Notes under the pieces: model-generated | What the model was told of the DNA's origin: nothing | Database searches by the model: none | The model's input: the letters and a program-made list of their open reading frames with translations, nothing else | From: Carposina sasakii | Taxonomy: Eukaryota; Arthropoda; Insecta; Lepidoptera; Carposinidae | Direction: 5' to 3' | Length of the DNA stretch: 64,000 nt | Assembly: GCA_014607495.2 (NCBI GenBank) | Contig: CP053150.1 | Span: forward strand, 9,134,495-9,198,494 | Part shown: one piece after another, positions 31,801 through 42,598 of the stretch | Layout of the letters: each line of letters opens with the position of its first letter | How positions within the stretch are numbered: the stretch's first letter is position 1 | Made by a program: the position numbers and the translations under genes

Positions 31801-34800
31801 CCACTTTGTAGTGACTAGTCAAACTACTTGCATAAGCGTGTGGTTACAGCTACTGCGTTACACACACTGGCCCTGAAGCTCCGCCCCTATCATGACGTCA
31901 TGATTGCCACACGACTCAGTTCATAGTCCCACCTCCTCTTTTATACCTTCTCCGTGGTTATTACGTTATTTCTAATTACCCACTAGGTAAAATATAGTAT
32001 TCTGCCGCTACAATATGAAGGTGTGATAAATAATACTATAGTGATAATCATGCGAAGACAACGACTCTACTGTGAAGTAGGAAAAAATTACAACTGATCG
32101 CAAATCAATATTAAAGTTTTACCGCGGAAGCCTTTTTGTTTAAGAAGATTTTCTAATGACACTTCCAGCTCTAGTATCCGCAACTTTTTCGCCTTTATGT
32201 CACGTTCTAATGGCTCAATCTGTTTTTGGAAAACGGTTTAGTTAATTTAAGATACATTATGACAGCTGTAAGTTTTTCTTCTCTAATGAGCTAATAAAAT
32301 GAAAGGCGAAAACTGACTGGGAAGTCATACCAAGGTCGTGTTTAATGTTTAATAGTTTTAGCTCCTCATTCTCCATGTCATCTATTTGAGCACTCAACTC
32401 GCTTATTGTGAGCTGTTTTGGCTCAATCTAAATAAATAAATTATACATTTTATTCAATATAACATTGTTGTGATAAGAAACAATATTATAACGACGTACC
32501 TGATTTTTCAGCTCAATAATTTTAAAGTTCAACACAAATTTGTATTTCTCCAATTCCTGCTTTTTCCTTTTCAATTCGTATATTCTCTTCTCTTTGTCTT
32601 TTATTGTGCCGTCTCTTTCTGATATTTCTTTCTTTAGGTCTGCTACATCCTTTTCCAGTGTGGATATTACCTTTTGAAACTGCATATGTTCGGCTGAAAT
32701 AAGAGTTTATAATATTTAGCAAAGTAACTTTAAGTAACCTTTAAAAATCAATACGAATAATTCTGACCTTATGATTGATTTTCGTCTATGTTTATTAATG
32801 CCAGTTATGTAATTGTAATAACTATTAGTAATCTTTTATTATCATTACCTTTTAATTGTTGTACTTGATGTTTAAACTCGTCAATGTCCTTGTTAGCTGT
32901 AATTAGCTTTTTCTTCATTAATGCAGTCTCCCCTTTTAGTCTTACATTGGAATCCTTTTCTTCCTTTAGTTGACATTCGTAAGCGGTCTTAATTTCTATT
33001 ATTTCGCGATCGGCATCATCTTCTATTGCTGACTTTATAGTCTCATGTTCTCGTTTTTCCATATCGGCTTGTTCGTGTAACTGCAAATTTAAAATTTAAG
33101 AAGTACGTAATTCATTATTATTTTTTACTTAAATAGAAGTCTTAAGTTTTATTACCTCCAACAAAAGTTGGTCTTTCTCTTCTAAATTCTTTTCAAATGT
33201 TCTAGTTATTTCTCTCAACGCTTGACGTTTGCTTTCTGCTAAATCCTCGAGTCTCTGTTCGTATTCCTTTCTCATCCGAGCTGTTTTATCTTCTAGACTC
33301 TGTAAAATAATAATATTTCAACCAAGACAACATTTCAACCAATAGGTAATAAGAATAGATATAAATAATAATAAACACATAGGAGTCAAAAGACAAATAA
33401 AGATTTAATTCAGACTGGGCTGCGTTATAAAACTATACCTGATATCTATCATACTCGCTGATTAGTTTAATGTTGAAGTCCGCTTCCAAAGCTTGCAAGG
33501 TTCTCTCATGACTTGACCGTAGCTTGGCAATGTCTTGCTGTATCATTCCTATTTCATGTGTATGCTCTCCTTCCATGGTCTGTAGATGTGAAAAAATGCA
33601 CAAAGACAATTATTATCTCTTCTCTATATACTTGGCTAGAATTTTAAAGTGGATTGACTGAATTGTAACAGACCTCATTCTTCTCCTTCAGTTCTTCAAT
33701 AGCTGCACAGTAACCCTCGTGCACTTCCTTCAGTTTTTCAGCCTGTGTCGCCTCGGCTTGTCGAAGTTGGTACGAATGTTCCGTCTCCAACTCGCTCATC
33801 CTCGTACTTAGTAGCTGAAATAATTTTCAAATAAATTATCCTCCTATAGCTTAATAATATCAACCTTATTAATCGATACTAACATTGATATTGTTAATTT
33901 TTTCCTGCAAATCCTTTTTGCTAATCAAGATCTCTTTCGAATAGGCAAAGTCTTTATCAAGAGAAATCGCCCGACCATCCGCATTAGTCAGTCTCCACAT
34001 ACAAAGCGAAGCGTCTTCGGCGACCGATATCAACGTTTGGTCGTCATACGCCAAAGCGATACAGGTCACTTTCTTGTTGTGCATGTGGAACTCGTTGTAG
34101 ATAGCTTTATCGAGAAGGGGTAGTTGCACCGCAGTGACTCCTCCCTCGCCCCCTGTTATAAACAACATCATGTCCGATCGAGACAAGATGACAGTGTTGA
34201 GAGGCAGTCCAATCAGCCCTAAATTCCGTCGGATGGAATTGGAGCCAATTTCTTTAATCTCTCCATCTGTTCCAATAGCGTATGTAGTTTTTCCAGTACT
34301 GAAAAGTGCCAAATACGTTATGGTTGTAAACATTTGATAATAATAGAAATGTATAGACAAATGCTATATTATTATTTGACCTGGTTACAGTGCATGCGGC
34401 GAATTGGTTGGTTTTGAGAATAACTTCCCCCACACGTTGCCCTGTAGACATGCTCCACTCGTAAACTGCTCCTTCCGTGCCGCAAGATACTAATGTCAGA
34501 TCACTAGACGACCACGCCAGACAAGTTACCTATACATAGAAATACATTATCAAATTATTTATAAATTGTTATTGGTAAAGACTTGTACAACATACCTACG
34601 TTCTAGCGTGGTTTTAATTAATACACAAAGCATTACATATTTTTAGCAGTAGCAGCTTTGTATTGCATGCTAGGTGCTGTAATCTGCTTTATAATCATGA
34701 GTTGACTGATTTGAGGGCTAGCGAAAGCTTAGGTAGAACTCGGTGGTGGTCGCCCATAAGTTCGATTATTTAAACTTCCAAATAGTAACACCTAATACAA

Positions 34801-37800
34801 TTTTATAACAATGCAAAGGATAAAATTACCGAAACAACTTACAATTCCATTATGCCCTTTCAAATTAAAAACATTCTGGAAGGAAACCGAGGAGAACACT
34901 TGTATGACTTGAGCATTGACTGCGGCGAACATGTGTCCGTTTGTGCTGAACTTAGCCTGCTTGCAGTTCCTGATCGGAAACTCACGCATCACCTCGAAGT
35001 CGTCTATTAGCACCACCATGAATCTTAGTTTGTCGGAAAACCCTACTATTGCGAACAAACCTAAAACAAAAGGAGGGCAATGTAAGTAATACAAGTTATA
35101 CACACGGTAGGTACTGCACGCCAGTTTTGTTTGACACGCTGCTACCGCGTGTCTAGATTTCTGATTTGCTCAAAGTCGGCTTCTTCTCTTTCGCTAAGAT
35201 TAGGTGCTTGTTGTAGTAGTTAACGTTATATATTTTGTTTAATTATAATGGGATTGTTTTTGACCATCGTCTGCTGATGTAAAAAGGCGGTCGAAGATTA
35301 CACATGAATACCGATCAATTATTTGATGCATGAATGTCGCACGTCTATCCTATTATAACAGGATAAACATAATAAATGTCAGTTTGCTGCCTTACAAAAT
35401 CCGTTCGATATTTTTTATGCTTATTCACAAGAACAGCAAAGTGCTAAATCCCGGGTGTCCATAATAAATATTAATTACCGGTAGGGTGTAGTGAGACGCA
35501 TTGTATCTCCTCTTGGTACAGCTTTATCATCTCGACATCGTCAGTCATGTAGTTCCAGATCCTGATGCTCTTGTCCTGTTCCCCTGATGTCATGAATATG
35601 GGCTTCCACGCACACATCGACAGCGAGTTTATAGATCCAAAGTGCATCGCTGGACCGAGTTCAGAGAACAAGATTTCCGGATTCTGTGATTAAAATTACA
35701 TACATTCATAAGCATACGATTGTAAAAAAATTGGCTAGCAAAAACTGCAGGATTGCGAATGAGATAGTACAACCACGATTAGCACAGCTGGGTCCGATGT
35801 AAAACATCAATGTCAAGTTTCTAACTCATTGCTTGAGAAAAAGGCCCCAGTCGAATGCTGCACGAAAGGAAATGCAGCTAATGTATTCTAGTGAAGCCCC
35901 GCATCAACACAGGACATTAAGATCATTGATGATGACATATTTATTTCGGAAAGGAAATACCTAACCTAATATCTGGACAATTCTATAAGTACAGTAGTAT
36001 CTGTGTTTAATGATATATTAATATCTTAAATATCTTTTAGAGATAAGCACACCTTTAATTTTTATATTTATCTGGTTATTAAAAGTATTAATGCTTTTTA
36101 TGTGTGAAATACATAAATCTTTTAACTAAAATCCCGGAGTAACACAGGACTTGTAGGTATATTACCTGAAGCATATGCTGTCCAAATAACTTTACACTGT
36201 AAAGTTGTTTCCTATGCGTTGTAATGAGTAGGGTCTCCTGGTTGGGGTCCACGGTTATATGCCGGATGGCGTCTAGGTGAGAAAACATCGGATGCTCTCG
36301 AGTATGTCTGTAGAGATAGGAATTATTTAATTACCTATTATTTTATTATACACACGAAGGTATATGTACATTATATTGAGTGGTGGAATCGACTTACTTG
36401 TAACATTTCTTACAAATCCTGAAGACGTTTCTTTTTCGCCAATGATGCGGAGTTTCTTTTTCAAACATATGAACGTAGCCGGGGCCACAACCGAATACGA
36501 ATCCTGAAAGTAAGCATGAAAGAATAACTTAGGATGCTTAGAATGTTTAGAAGGACAACCGAACAAAAAGATACTCAATCGATTTTCTTTAGACTTAGGT
36601 ACTTAAACGCCTTACATACCTATGTAGATAAGTGAACACATGTTTAATTAATGTCTTTATCTACAGAATATCATTCGCAAGTGCAATGTAACATTACATT
36701 CACGCATGATAAGCTCTACGGGTCAAACAACAAGTTGCATAGATAATTAGGTGCAAGGCGTGATGATAACCTTTGGGAAAGTTCACGAAGGAAGTGACAG
36801 GATATGTCTCCAAGTCGACAGAGCTCCTCTCACTGCCCGTGTCAGGCTTGCTTCCAGATGTACTCGCTTTGTCGCCTTCTTCACTGTAAATATTAGAATA
36901 GGTTGGTATTTTTACATTGCTATACACTTTATTGGCATTGGTTGGATGCAGGCCGCTTCCGGCCAGTCGGAGTGGAGGTTGTTGGGGGCGGCCTATGTTC
37001 AGCGGTGGACTTCTCATGGCTGATAATGATGATACCCTTTATTACACTGATTTGCTTCTATATCTACCTCATCCATCATGCGTAGGCACCTAATAGGTAC
37101 CTCAAAAGGCAAGCAATCTTTAGTCTAACAGGAAAGCCGGGAAAAAACAAACAAGCCGCAAATTCTCAAATGAAGTTGTTTTTTCTTAAAAATTCTTACT
37201 CAACATCAACCTTCTTCAACGACATCTCGATGACTTCCGAGGCGCGGAAGACACAGTTTTGCCGCATCTCTCCGTTCTCCACCATCATGATCATGCCGTT
37301 GTCGGTGCCGAACATGATGCGGTCCGGAGTGAGCCACATGCAAGTGGTTATTACCGTCTAAACAGGAAAAACATAATCATCTTCATAGATGTGAGCTACA
37401 CACTTTTTCACTCCAAAGTAACTAAAGAAGTACCTACATTATCAGATACACTCATCAGATAATCCTACTGCCTACTAATGTTATAAACGCGAAAGTTTGT
37501 GAGGATGATGTTGCTCTTTCACGCAAACAGTTCTGAATGGATTTTGATGAAACTTTACAATAATATAGTTTAGGTACATATCAGAATAACACATAGGCTT
37601 CAATTCATTAGGTATCCCGTGAAAATATTTTATCCCGGATAATTTACATTTTTTTTCTGCAGTCCACACTAACGGAGTCGCGGCCGTCCACTAGTAAGTA
37701 ATGAATAAATGCCAATGGCATAAATTCCTACCAACATTCCTATCAAGTTTAAATTAAGGTTATGCTATGTATAAAAAGTCGAGTCACCTACATTCTCCGC

Positions 37801-39493
37801 CTTGCACCAGCCCCACTGCCGCCACACAGTCTCGGCCACATTCATGATCCGGAACGTGTACTTCCCCGTGATGACGACCAGCGTTGCGTCTGACGGATTG
37901 CATTGGACCTGAAGATCATAACGCGATGTGATATCAAACTCTGTAAACTAAAATATTTGTGAACTGTCGATACGTCATATTGATGATGCAAACTAAGTAG
38001 TAGCTAGTGTATTTTGTAGGTTTTGTTCATAAGCGATCCTTAACTTTTACGAAAGCGTTACTTAATACATATTTGAAATAATAATCTCTCACACTTTCAA
38101 CGGTCCCTTGTCCACTTGGATTCTGAGCTTTGGCATGACTCTCTACCTTCCCTTTATCCCAATTGTAGTAATACAGATACCAATCTGGTTCACCAGTTAT
38201 CGCCACCAAGTATTTGGAGTCATACGTGAACTGAACACAAGCAAACTCCCTGGCGGTGGAGTTTTCAAAGGGCACAGTAAGGATTTTTCTTCTCTTGTAA
38301 GTTGTCAAATCGTATATGGTGATTATGGGTTTTTGTCCCTCTTCCGCAATCTCATTTAGGGCAAGCCATCGTCTGCAAAATAAAGTGGGAGTAGCATTGA
38401 CATAAATCATTATTATTTTCAGAATCATGTAAGTGTGGTATAAATGAGGACGTGGTGACGAAGATTGAGAAGGGTATGTTGAGGTGGTTTGGGCATATGG
38501 AGAGGATGAGTCAAAGTAGACTGACAAAGAAAGTGTACAACGGAAGAGTGGATGGAAGGGTTGAAAGGGGAAGACCTCGCCGGACTTTCACCGATCAAAT
38601 TGGTGAAATTCTAAAGAAAGGTCAGGTCAAGAGTACCCTAAACCGACGAGCGTGCATGAAGAATATCATGAAAGTAGATGAAGCGAAAGAGGTGTGTCAG
38701 GATCGTAGCAAATGGAGATCCGTGATCTCTGCCTACCCCTCCGGGAAAGAGGCGTGATTATTATGTATGTATATATGTATGTATCATGTCAAGTTGATGT
38801 GGGGCTTTACTAGAATACATCGCTCCATCTCCTTGCGTGCATTTCGTAAGAGTCAACTAAGGAATTCGGTTCATAAGCTAGCAACTTATCACTGATGATA
38901 ATTTATCTGTCCGTGCTATGTTAAACGTAGAGGATCTCCTCTATGATCCTGCAGTTCTGGCTACCCCATTTCGGGAACACAGCTGTGTGTTTATGTATGT
39001 ACATGTTAAAAAGCTCTTTGAAATCACGCATTGTGTACCTAAAGTAGCCGCACAGATATGAAACGTATTAAATCTACATAGATAATAGAGCCATTGTCAC
39101 TAGCAACATAGAGAAATTTATGATCTTCCTTCTTACCTATTTGGAGCCAAGACTAAGGATTTAATAGGTTTATGCTTGTCCTGGAGACGGATGAACTTCT
39201 GCTTCCTCTGCAGATGATTGTGGATGACTATGACCCCTCCAGCGGGGTAGATTATCTCGGATTCGGTTAGATAGTGTGCATTGTAACTGCAACAGGAAAC
39301 ATAAGTTAAGGTGAGTGTGTCTATTCTTCTCAAAACTATTATTTATAGGTATACATCTACATTATACCTACTATGTATCATGTTGCTATGTAAAAACCAC
39401 TAGATGCACGCGATCAATTAAAACTTACTCAATATCAGTCCGAAGACCATAAAATATACGCGCAGATAAATTCGGCGGGGCTACGGTTGCCAT
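28878..39493 (-). CDS. CFAP57: Cilia- and flagella-associated protein 57 (WDR65), 22 coding exons, 1242 aa
   Basis: Axonemal protein needed to place a subset of inner dynein arms; in insects probably in sperm and chordotonal cilia. Exons, 5' to 3': 39429-39493, 39137-39286, 38093-38372, 37792-37908, 37200-37357, 36771-36883, 36398-36503, 36166-36307, 35479-35683, 34843-35060, 34381-34529, 33884-34298, 33674-33814, 33439-33579, 33156-33299, 32849-33080, 32500-32693, then 32331-32427 or 32123-32219, 31412-31581, 31114-31293, 29657-29851, 28878-28994. Phases match throughout. Residues about 30-690 are WD40 repeats ([25 protein letters not shown]). About 700-1220 are charged coiled coil. Length is close to vertebrate CFAP57. 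Starts [20 protein letters not shown]. Exon 6 (gttatc) and exon 11 (gtcaaa) have non-consensus donors. It is convergent with TECR. Confidence 0.95.
29199..29400 (-). repeat. Retroelement 3'-end fragment with (AAT)n tail
   Basis: On the minus strand it ends TGTGTACAATAAAGTATTTT followed by an ATT repeat, a tail style common in lepidopteran LINE/SINE copies. It has no coding capacity and lies in CFAP57 intron 21. Confidence 0.5.
29943..30462. repeat. GC-rich foldback element, 520 bp
   Basis: Terminal inverted repeats GGGTTAGTTCACACCGAGAC and GTCTCGGTGTGAACTGACCC, extending about 35 bp through a GCGACGCGACG stretch. A second inverted pair sits inside (CTCGAAGAGGCCAATGATTT with AAATCATTGGCCTCTTCGAG, about 30329-30424). 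It is strikingly GC-rich against an AT-rich background. The overlapping open frames on both strands reflect composition, not genes. In a CFAP57 intron. Confidence 0.8.
30585..30678. repeat. Short foldback MITE, 94 bp
   Basis: Arms GTGGTTGCGATTCGTCGATT and the complementary AATCGACGAGAGACGAATCG then CAACCAC, with a 45-bp centre. It lies between CFAP57 exons 20 and 21. Confidence 0.75.
31668..31957. repeat. Foldback MITE, about 290 bp
   Basis: Ends CCACGGAGAAG and CTTCTCCGTGG, with further complementarity AAAAGAGGAG/CTCCTCTTTT. TTATTA flanks both sides and may be the target duplication. In the CFAP57 intron just downstream of the alternative exon pair. Confidence 0.7.
32123..32219 (-). CDS. 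CFAP57: CFAP57 alternative coiled-coil exon 18b (97 bp)
   Basis: Open frame of 32 codons plus one base, beginning [12 protein letters not shown] and ending QKGFR, with acceptor CAG before ATTGAGCC and donor G/GTAAAA. Its length, entry phase (0) and exit phase (1) are identical to exon 18a 111 bp upstream. Either one joins correctly to exon 17 (ending ELKNQ) and exon 19 (beginning [11 protein letters not shown]). Only one of the two fits the 1242-residue frame. See exon 18a. Confidence 0.8.
32331..32427 (-). CDS. CFAP57: CFAP57 alternative coiled-coil exon 18a (97 bp)
   Basis: Open frame beginning [14 protein letters not shown] and ending NIKHDL, with acceptor TTTAG before ATTGAGCC and donor G/GTATGA. 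It is the same size and phase as 18b, with about 9 of 32 residues identical, including the IEP start and heptad-like leucines. Splicing 18a to 18b would create CTT-GAT-TGA, an immediate stop. The pair is therefore expected to be used one at a time. Confidence 0.82.
34655..34806 (+). repeat. Decayed retroelement 3'-tail fragment
   Basis: Contains GCATGCTAGGTGCTG, GGTGGTGGTCGCCC and an end AGTAACACCTAATACAATTT. It matches the better preserved copy at 51176-51378. It lies in the CFAP57 intron between exons 10 and 11, antisense to the gene. Confidence 0.6.
36925..37032 (+). repeat. RTE-like LINE 3'-end fragment
   Basis: GGTTGGATGCAGGCCGCTTC, then GGCCTATGTTCAGCGGTGGA, then a GATAATGATGAT tail: the frequent 3' end of lepidopteran RTE-like elements (peptide [10 protein letters not shown]). 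It lies in CFAP57 intron 5, antisense. The open frame covering it is retroelement debris. Confidence 0.65.
37475..37695 (-). repeat. Interspersed repeat family A, minus copy
   Basis: On the minus strand it starts TTACTAGTGGACGGCCGCGA and runs through TATCCGGGATAAAATATTTT to AAACTTTCGCGTTTATAACA. It lies in CFAP57 intron 4. Confidence 0.75.
38431..38782 (+). mobile_element. 5'-truncated RTE-type retrotransposon, copy 2
   Basis: About 330 bp nearly identical to 26535-26866: [15 protein letters not shown], then [17 protein letters not shown], ending [10 protein letters not shown] and the same TATG tail. It is flanked by a short direct repeat ATCATGT (38424-38430 and 38783-38789). It lies in CFAP57 intron 2, antisense to the gene. 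Only a few differences from copy 1 imply recent activity of one source lineage. Confidence 0.88.
38795..39005 (-). repeat. Interspersed repeat family D, minus copy
   Basis: On the minus strand: CACAGCTGTGTTCCCGAAAT, GGGGTAGCCAGAACTGCAGG, ATCATAGAGGAGATCC, then GTAAAGCCCCACATC. Related copies lie at 24020-24110 (+), 51380-51600 (-) and 61840-61975 (+), with a part near 35800-35960. Noncoding, class unknown. Confidence 0.65.
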
Positions 39494-41529
39494 GATTCTT
39501 GAAAATCCTTAAAACATTAAAGGTATCGTGAAGTTTATAGAATATTACAATAACAAGCTTTGAATTTTGATATAAACTTGACATGTGACAAACAGACTTT
39601 TCGTCAAGATTTCAAGATTAAGAAAACAAATAGAAAACCGTAGAAAGAGTAGAAAACATTTATTTCGTTGCTATGACAACGGTAAAGAAAGTAGGTCAGA
39701 CCTAAAAAGGTGTGTTTATAATTATACAGGTGTGTGTGTAGTTCCTGGGTAACAAAAAGGATATGTAGAGGAATATTTTAAGAGTTGCCGAGAACTTCTT
39801 AGCGAAAGAAAAATAAAAGACAGCATGAAAAGAAATCAGGTAGGTATACCACTTTAGTCCATCACATTCTCCCTATCGACCTCATAAGAGAATTCTCAAA
39901 TATCTGTTATGATAATTATGAATTCTAGATAGCATGTTAAAATTTAGTGTCGAAGGTAAGATAGGTATAAAAAATAATGTTAAATCTCAATTTTTCGCCG
40001 TTTTTATCCTAAGCAGGCAATCGTTTCTTTTGACTTCTGTTGTACAGGCAGCCTAGAGCCTGAGATCCATTCGTCCACTTCACCAGTCATCGCCATTCAT
40101 CTGTCAATTGTGCCCTTCTTATGCAATTTTGTGTTTAACAAGCTGCAGGGGATCTCTTACACACACTGTCGTCCTATTTTGGTTACGCTCCCAATGACCC
40201 TTCGATGGATATACCTATATACCTATCGTATGATCGAAATACTAATCTAAACTTATCGCATAAGTATTACAGGTTTCTGTCGTAAATCTTCGTATCGATG
40301 TACATACTCGTATTTACTCGTAAGGGCGTCGTCAGCCAGCCTTGGAAACCGTATGATATTGGTATGGCATAGAATCCTTAGGTCCTTACCTAGCCTTTAT
40401 TAATACGCCGTCTAAGGCTATTTTTGAGAGCTTTATTAGTGATTACAAATTGTAGATAATCCTTAATGAAAACAATTGATGGTTTAATTTTGAATTAGCT
40501 TAGATGATACTGGATTGTGTCATAATCACTTCACTGTGAATTAGGTACAAAGAGTCGAGCGAGATCTATTAGATATATTATTGTTGTACCTTACCACATT
40601 TGGCTTATTCCCGCCTAACCTTCACGAGATAAACCATAAAAAGCGATTAATTCCACAAATTTCTAGGAAATACGCAGAACAGGCTGTTATCTATCTGATA
40701 AAGATACCTAATGCTGATGACGTAAATAATGCCTATACAATAAACCACTCTGTGGCAGCAGGTATATGATAAGGAAGTTCAGAAAAGCTGAAATAGCCCG
40801 AAAGTTGGATTTAAGCTCTTAGCTTTTACCAACACTTAAAGAACTTGACTGATGGATGAGCTGTCTTGCGCCAAGAGTTCTTTGCAACACAACCTTGCAA
40901 ATAGCGCGCTTTGTCTCCTTCCACTGGCAAATGACTACCTGTGTCTTTATAAGCGAAAACTGCGCAGCGTTTCTCAGTGTTCATTTAGTCGTCCTGCATT
41001 TAACTATCTGTAGTGCCGTTTTGCTGCTCTCATGATTTCTATTAGCAATGGTATATGAACGAAATTCATTTGACTCGTATAGTCCAGCATCTACTTCATT
41101 ACTGCTCAATGTCGCGGGATGCTTCCTTTGCAGATCCTCGTATAAGTCGTTACTTCCTTCTGCTCAGTGTTTGTAAAACTTGAGATAATGATCAGAAATT
41201 ACTGGAATAAACAAGACTTTTTAATGTACCTAATAGGTGTGATTTGGTACTTCAAATATAATCATAATCATAAATGCTCAAAACTGGCTCAAATAGGAAC
41301 TGCCTGCAGTGCCAACAGGTCATTAAGCGACACGTGTGAAAAATATAATCTTCAACTTCGCGATGAGTTGTTATTTCCTGTTGGAGTGAGAGATCTATGA
41401 ATCTTTACACTTGTCTATTTTCAAGGTCCGGTAAAAGGTAAAAGAAAATTTTACATTAATAACAATTTCAGATGCTCTACTTTGAATTGATATCTGCAAA
41501 ATCTATAGATAGGTAGGTAGGTACTAAAA

Positions 41530-41745
41530 ATCTTACTTATAAACGCGAAAGGTTGTAAGTATGGATGGATGGATGTTTGTTACTCTTTCACGTAAAAACG
41601 GCTGGAGCGATTTTAATAACATTTAGTATGGAGCTAGCTGACCCCTGGATTAACACATAGGCTACTTTTTATCCCGGATAATTTAGATTTTTTGTTTTTT
41701 CTGCAGTCCACGCGGACGAAGTCGCGGGCGTCCACTACCTAGTAA
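41530..41745 (-). repeat. Interspersed repeat family A, minus copy
   Basis: The minus strand reads GTAGTGGACGCCCGCGACTT, then TATCCGGGATAAAAAGTAGC, ending CTTTCGCGTTTATAAG with a GGATGGATGG stretch. It is noncoding. Confidence 0.75.
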
Positions 41746-42140
41746 GTAATAATTAAAAGTTGTTTATTAGCACCGTTCCGAGGACTAGTTGCCTACTTCG
41801 CAGTCTTTGTACAGCTGCATTAATGATGTTAATGCAGTTTAAGCCTCATTTAAACCTGGGCATGACGCGGCCAATGCTAATTTCCTCGGTCTAGTTTTGC
41901 ACCTTACTTTTTATTTGCACTCTGTCTGCCTGGATCTAGAAACACTTAAACCATGAAAGCTGAAATTATAGCGGAGCCGTTTGCAAAGGCTACTTTTTAT
42001 TGCACTGCCATATCTCTAAATAAATTTAACATGCATTCAGTCTTGCGTCTGCACTTATGTGTACAGACCACTTCCATCGCAATGGTGCACATTTTCGTCA
42101 ACAAACCTTGACAAAGGAGACTGTGTGATCTACCTAAGTA

Positions 42141-42402
42141 TACAGGGTGTAACAAAAGGGTATGTTAAGCGAAAAGCTATGTAAATAGCCCACTATAGAG
42201 AACCTATCTACAAAATTTGAGACTCGAAATCACATTTTTATTTTTCAAGATTGTATGAAAATTTCTGAGATATTTAAAAATTCTCCATACTATCGGGAAA
42301 AATAAACATGTGATTTCGGGTCTCAATTTTGTGGATAGCTTCTCTATAGTGGGCTATTTACATAGCTTTTCGCTTAACATATCCTTTTTGTTATATCCTG
42401 TA
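42141..42402. repeat. Foldback MITE, 'CAGGGTGTAACAAAAAGGG' family, copy 2
   Basis: It starts TACAGGGTGTAACAAAAGGG and ends TTTTTGTTATATCCTGTA. Long complementary arms carry GAGACTCGAAATCACA and its inverse. Same family as 10083-10347. Confidence 0.85.
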
Positions 42403-42598
42403 TAAGGTCTATCCAAAATTAGTGGTTATCTTTGACACGAAACTAGGTAGGTAGGTAAAAAGAAACAACCTTCACTATGGGACCAACTCCGAAATATTGA
42501 AAAAAAAAACAGCTGTTTCATACATTTCAGTGAAGTAATTCGAGATCGTATGGAACAGCAGATTTTTTTTGTGCAGACTGAATTGGATAGACCTTATA
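42401..42598. repeat. Foldback MITE, 'TATAAGGTCTATCCAA' family
   Basis: Ends TATAAGGTCTATCCAA and TTGGATAGACCTTATA are a perfect inverted pair. Internal AACAGCTGTTTCATACATTT is shared with a second copy at about 62736-62890. It directly abuts the preceding MITE, sharing TA. Confidence 0.8.

Noticed and set aside
32123..32427. Both 97-bp CFAP57 exons as consecutive constitutive exons
   Set aside because: 194 bp together breaks the frame and creates a TGA at the junction, so joint inclusion cannot give the long protein.
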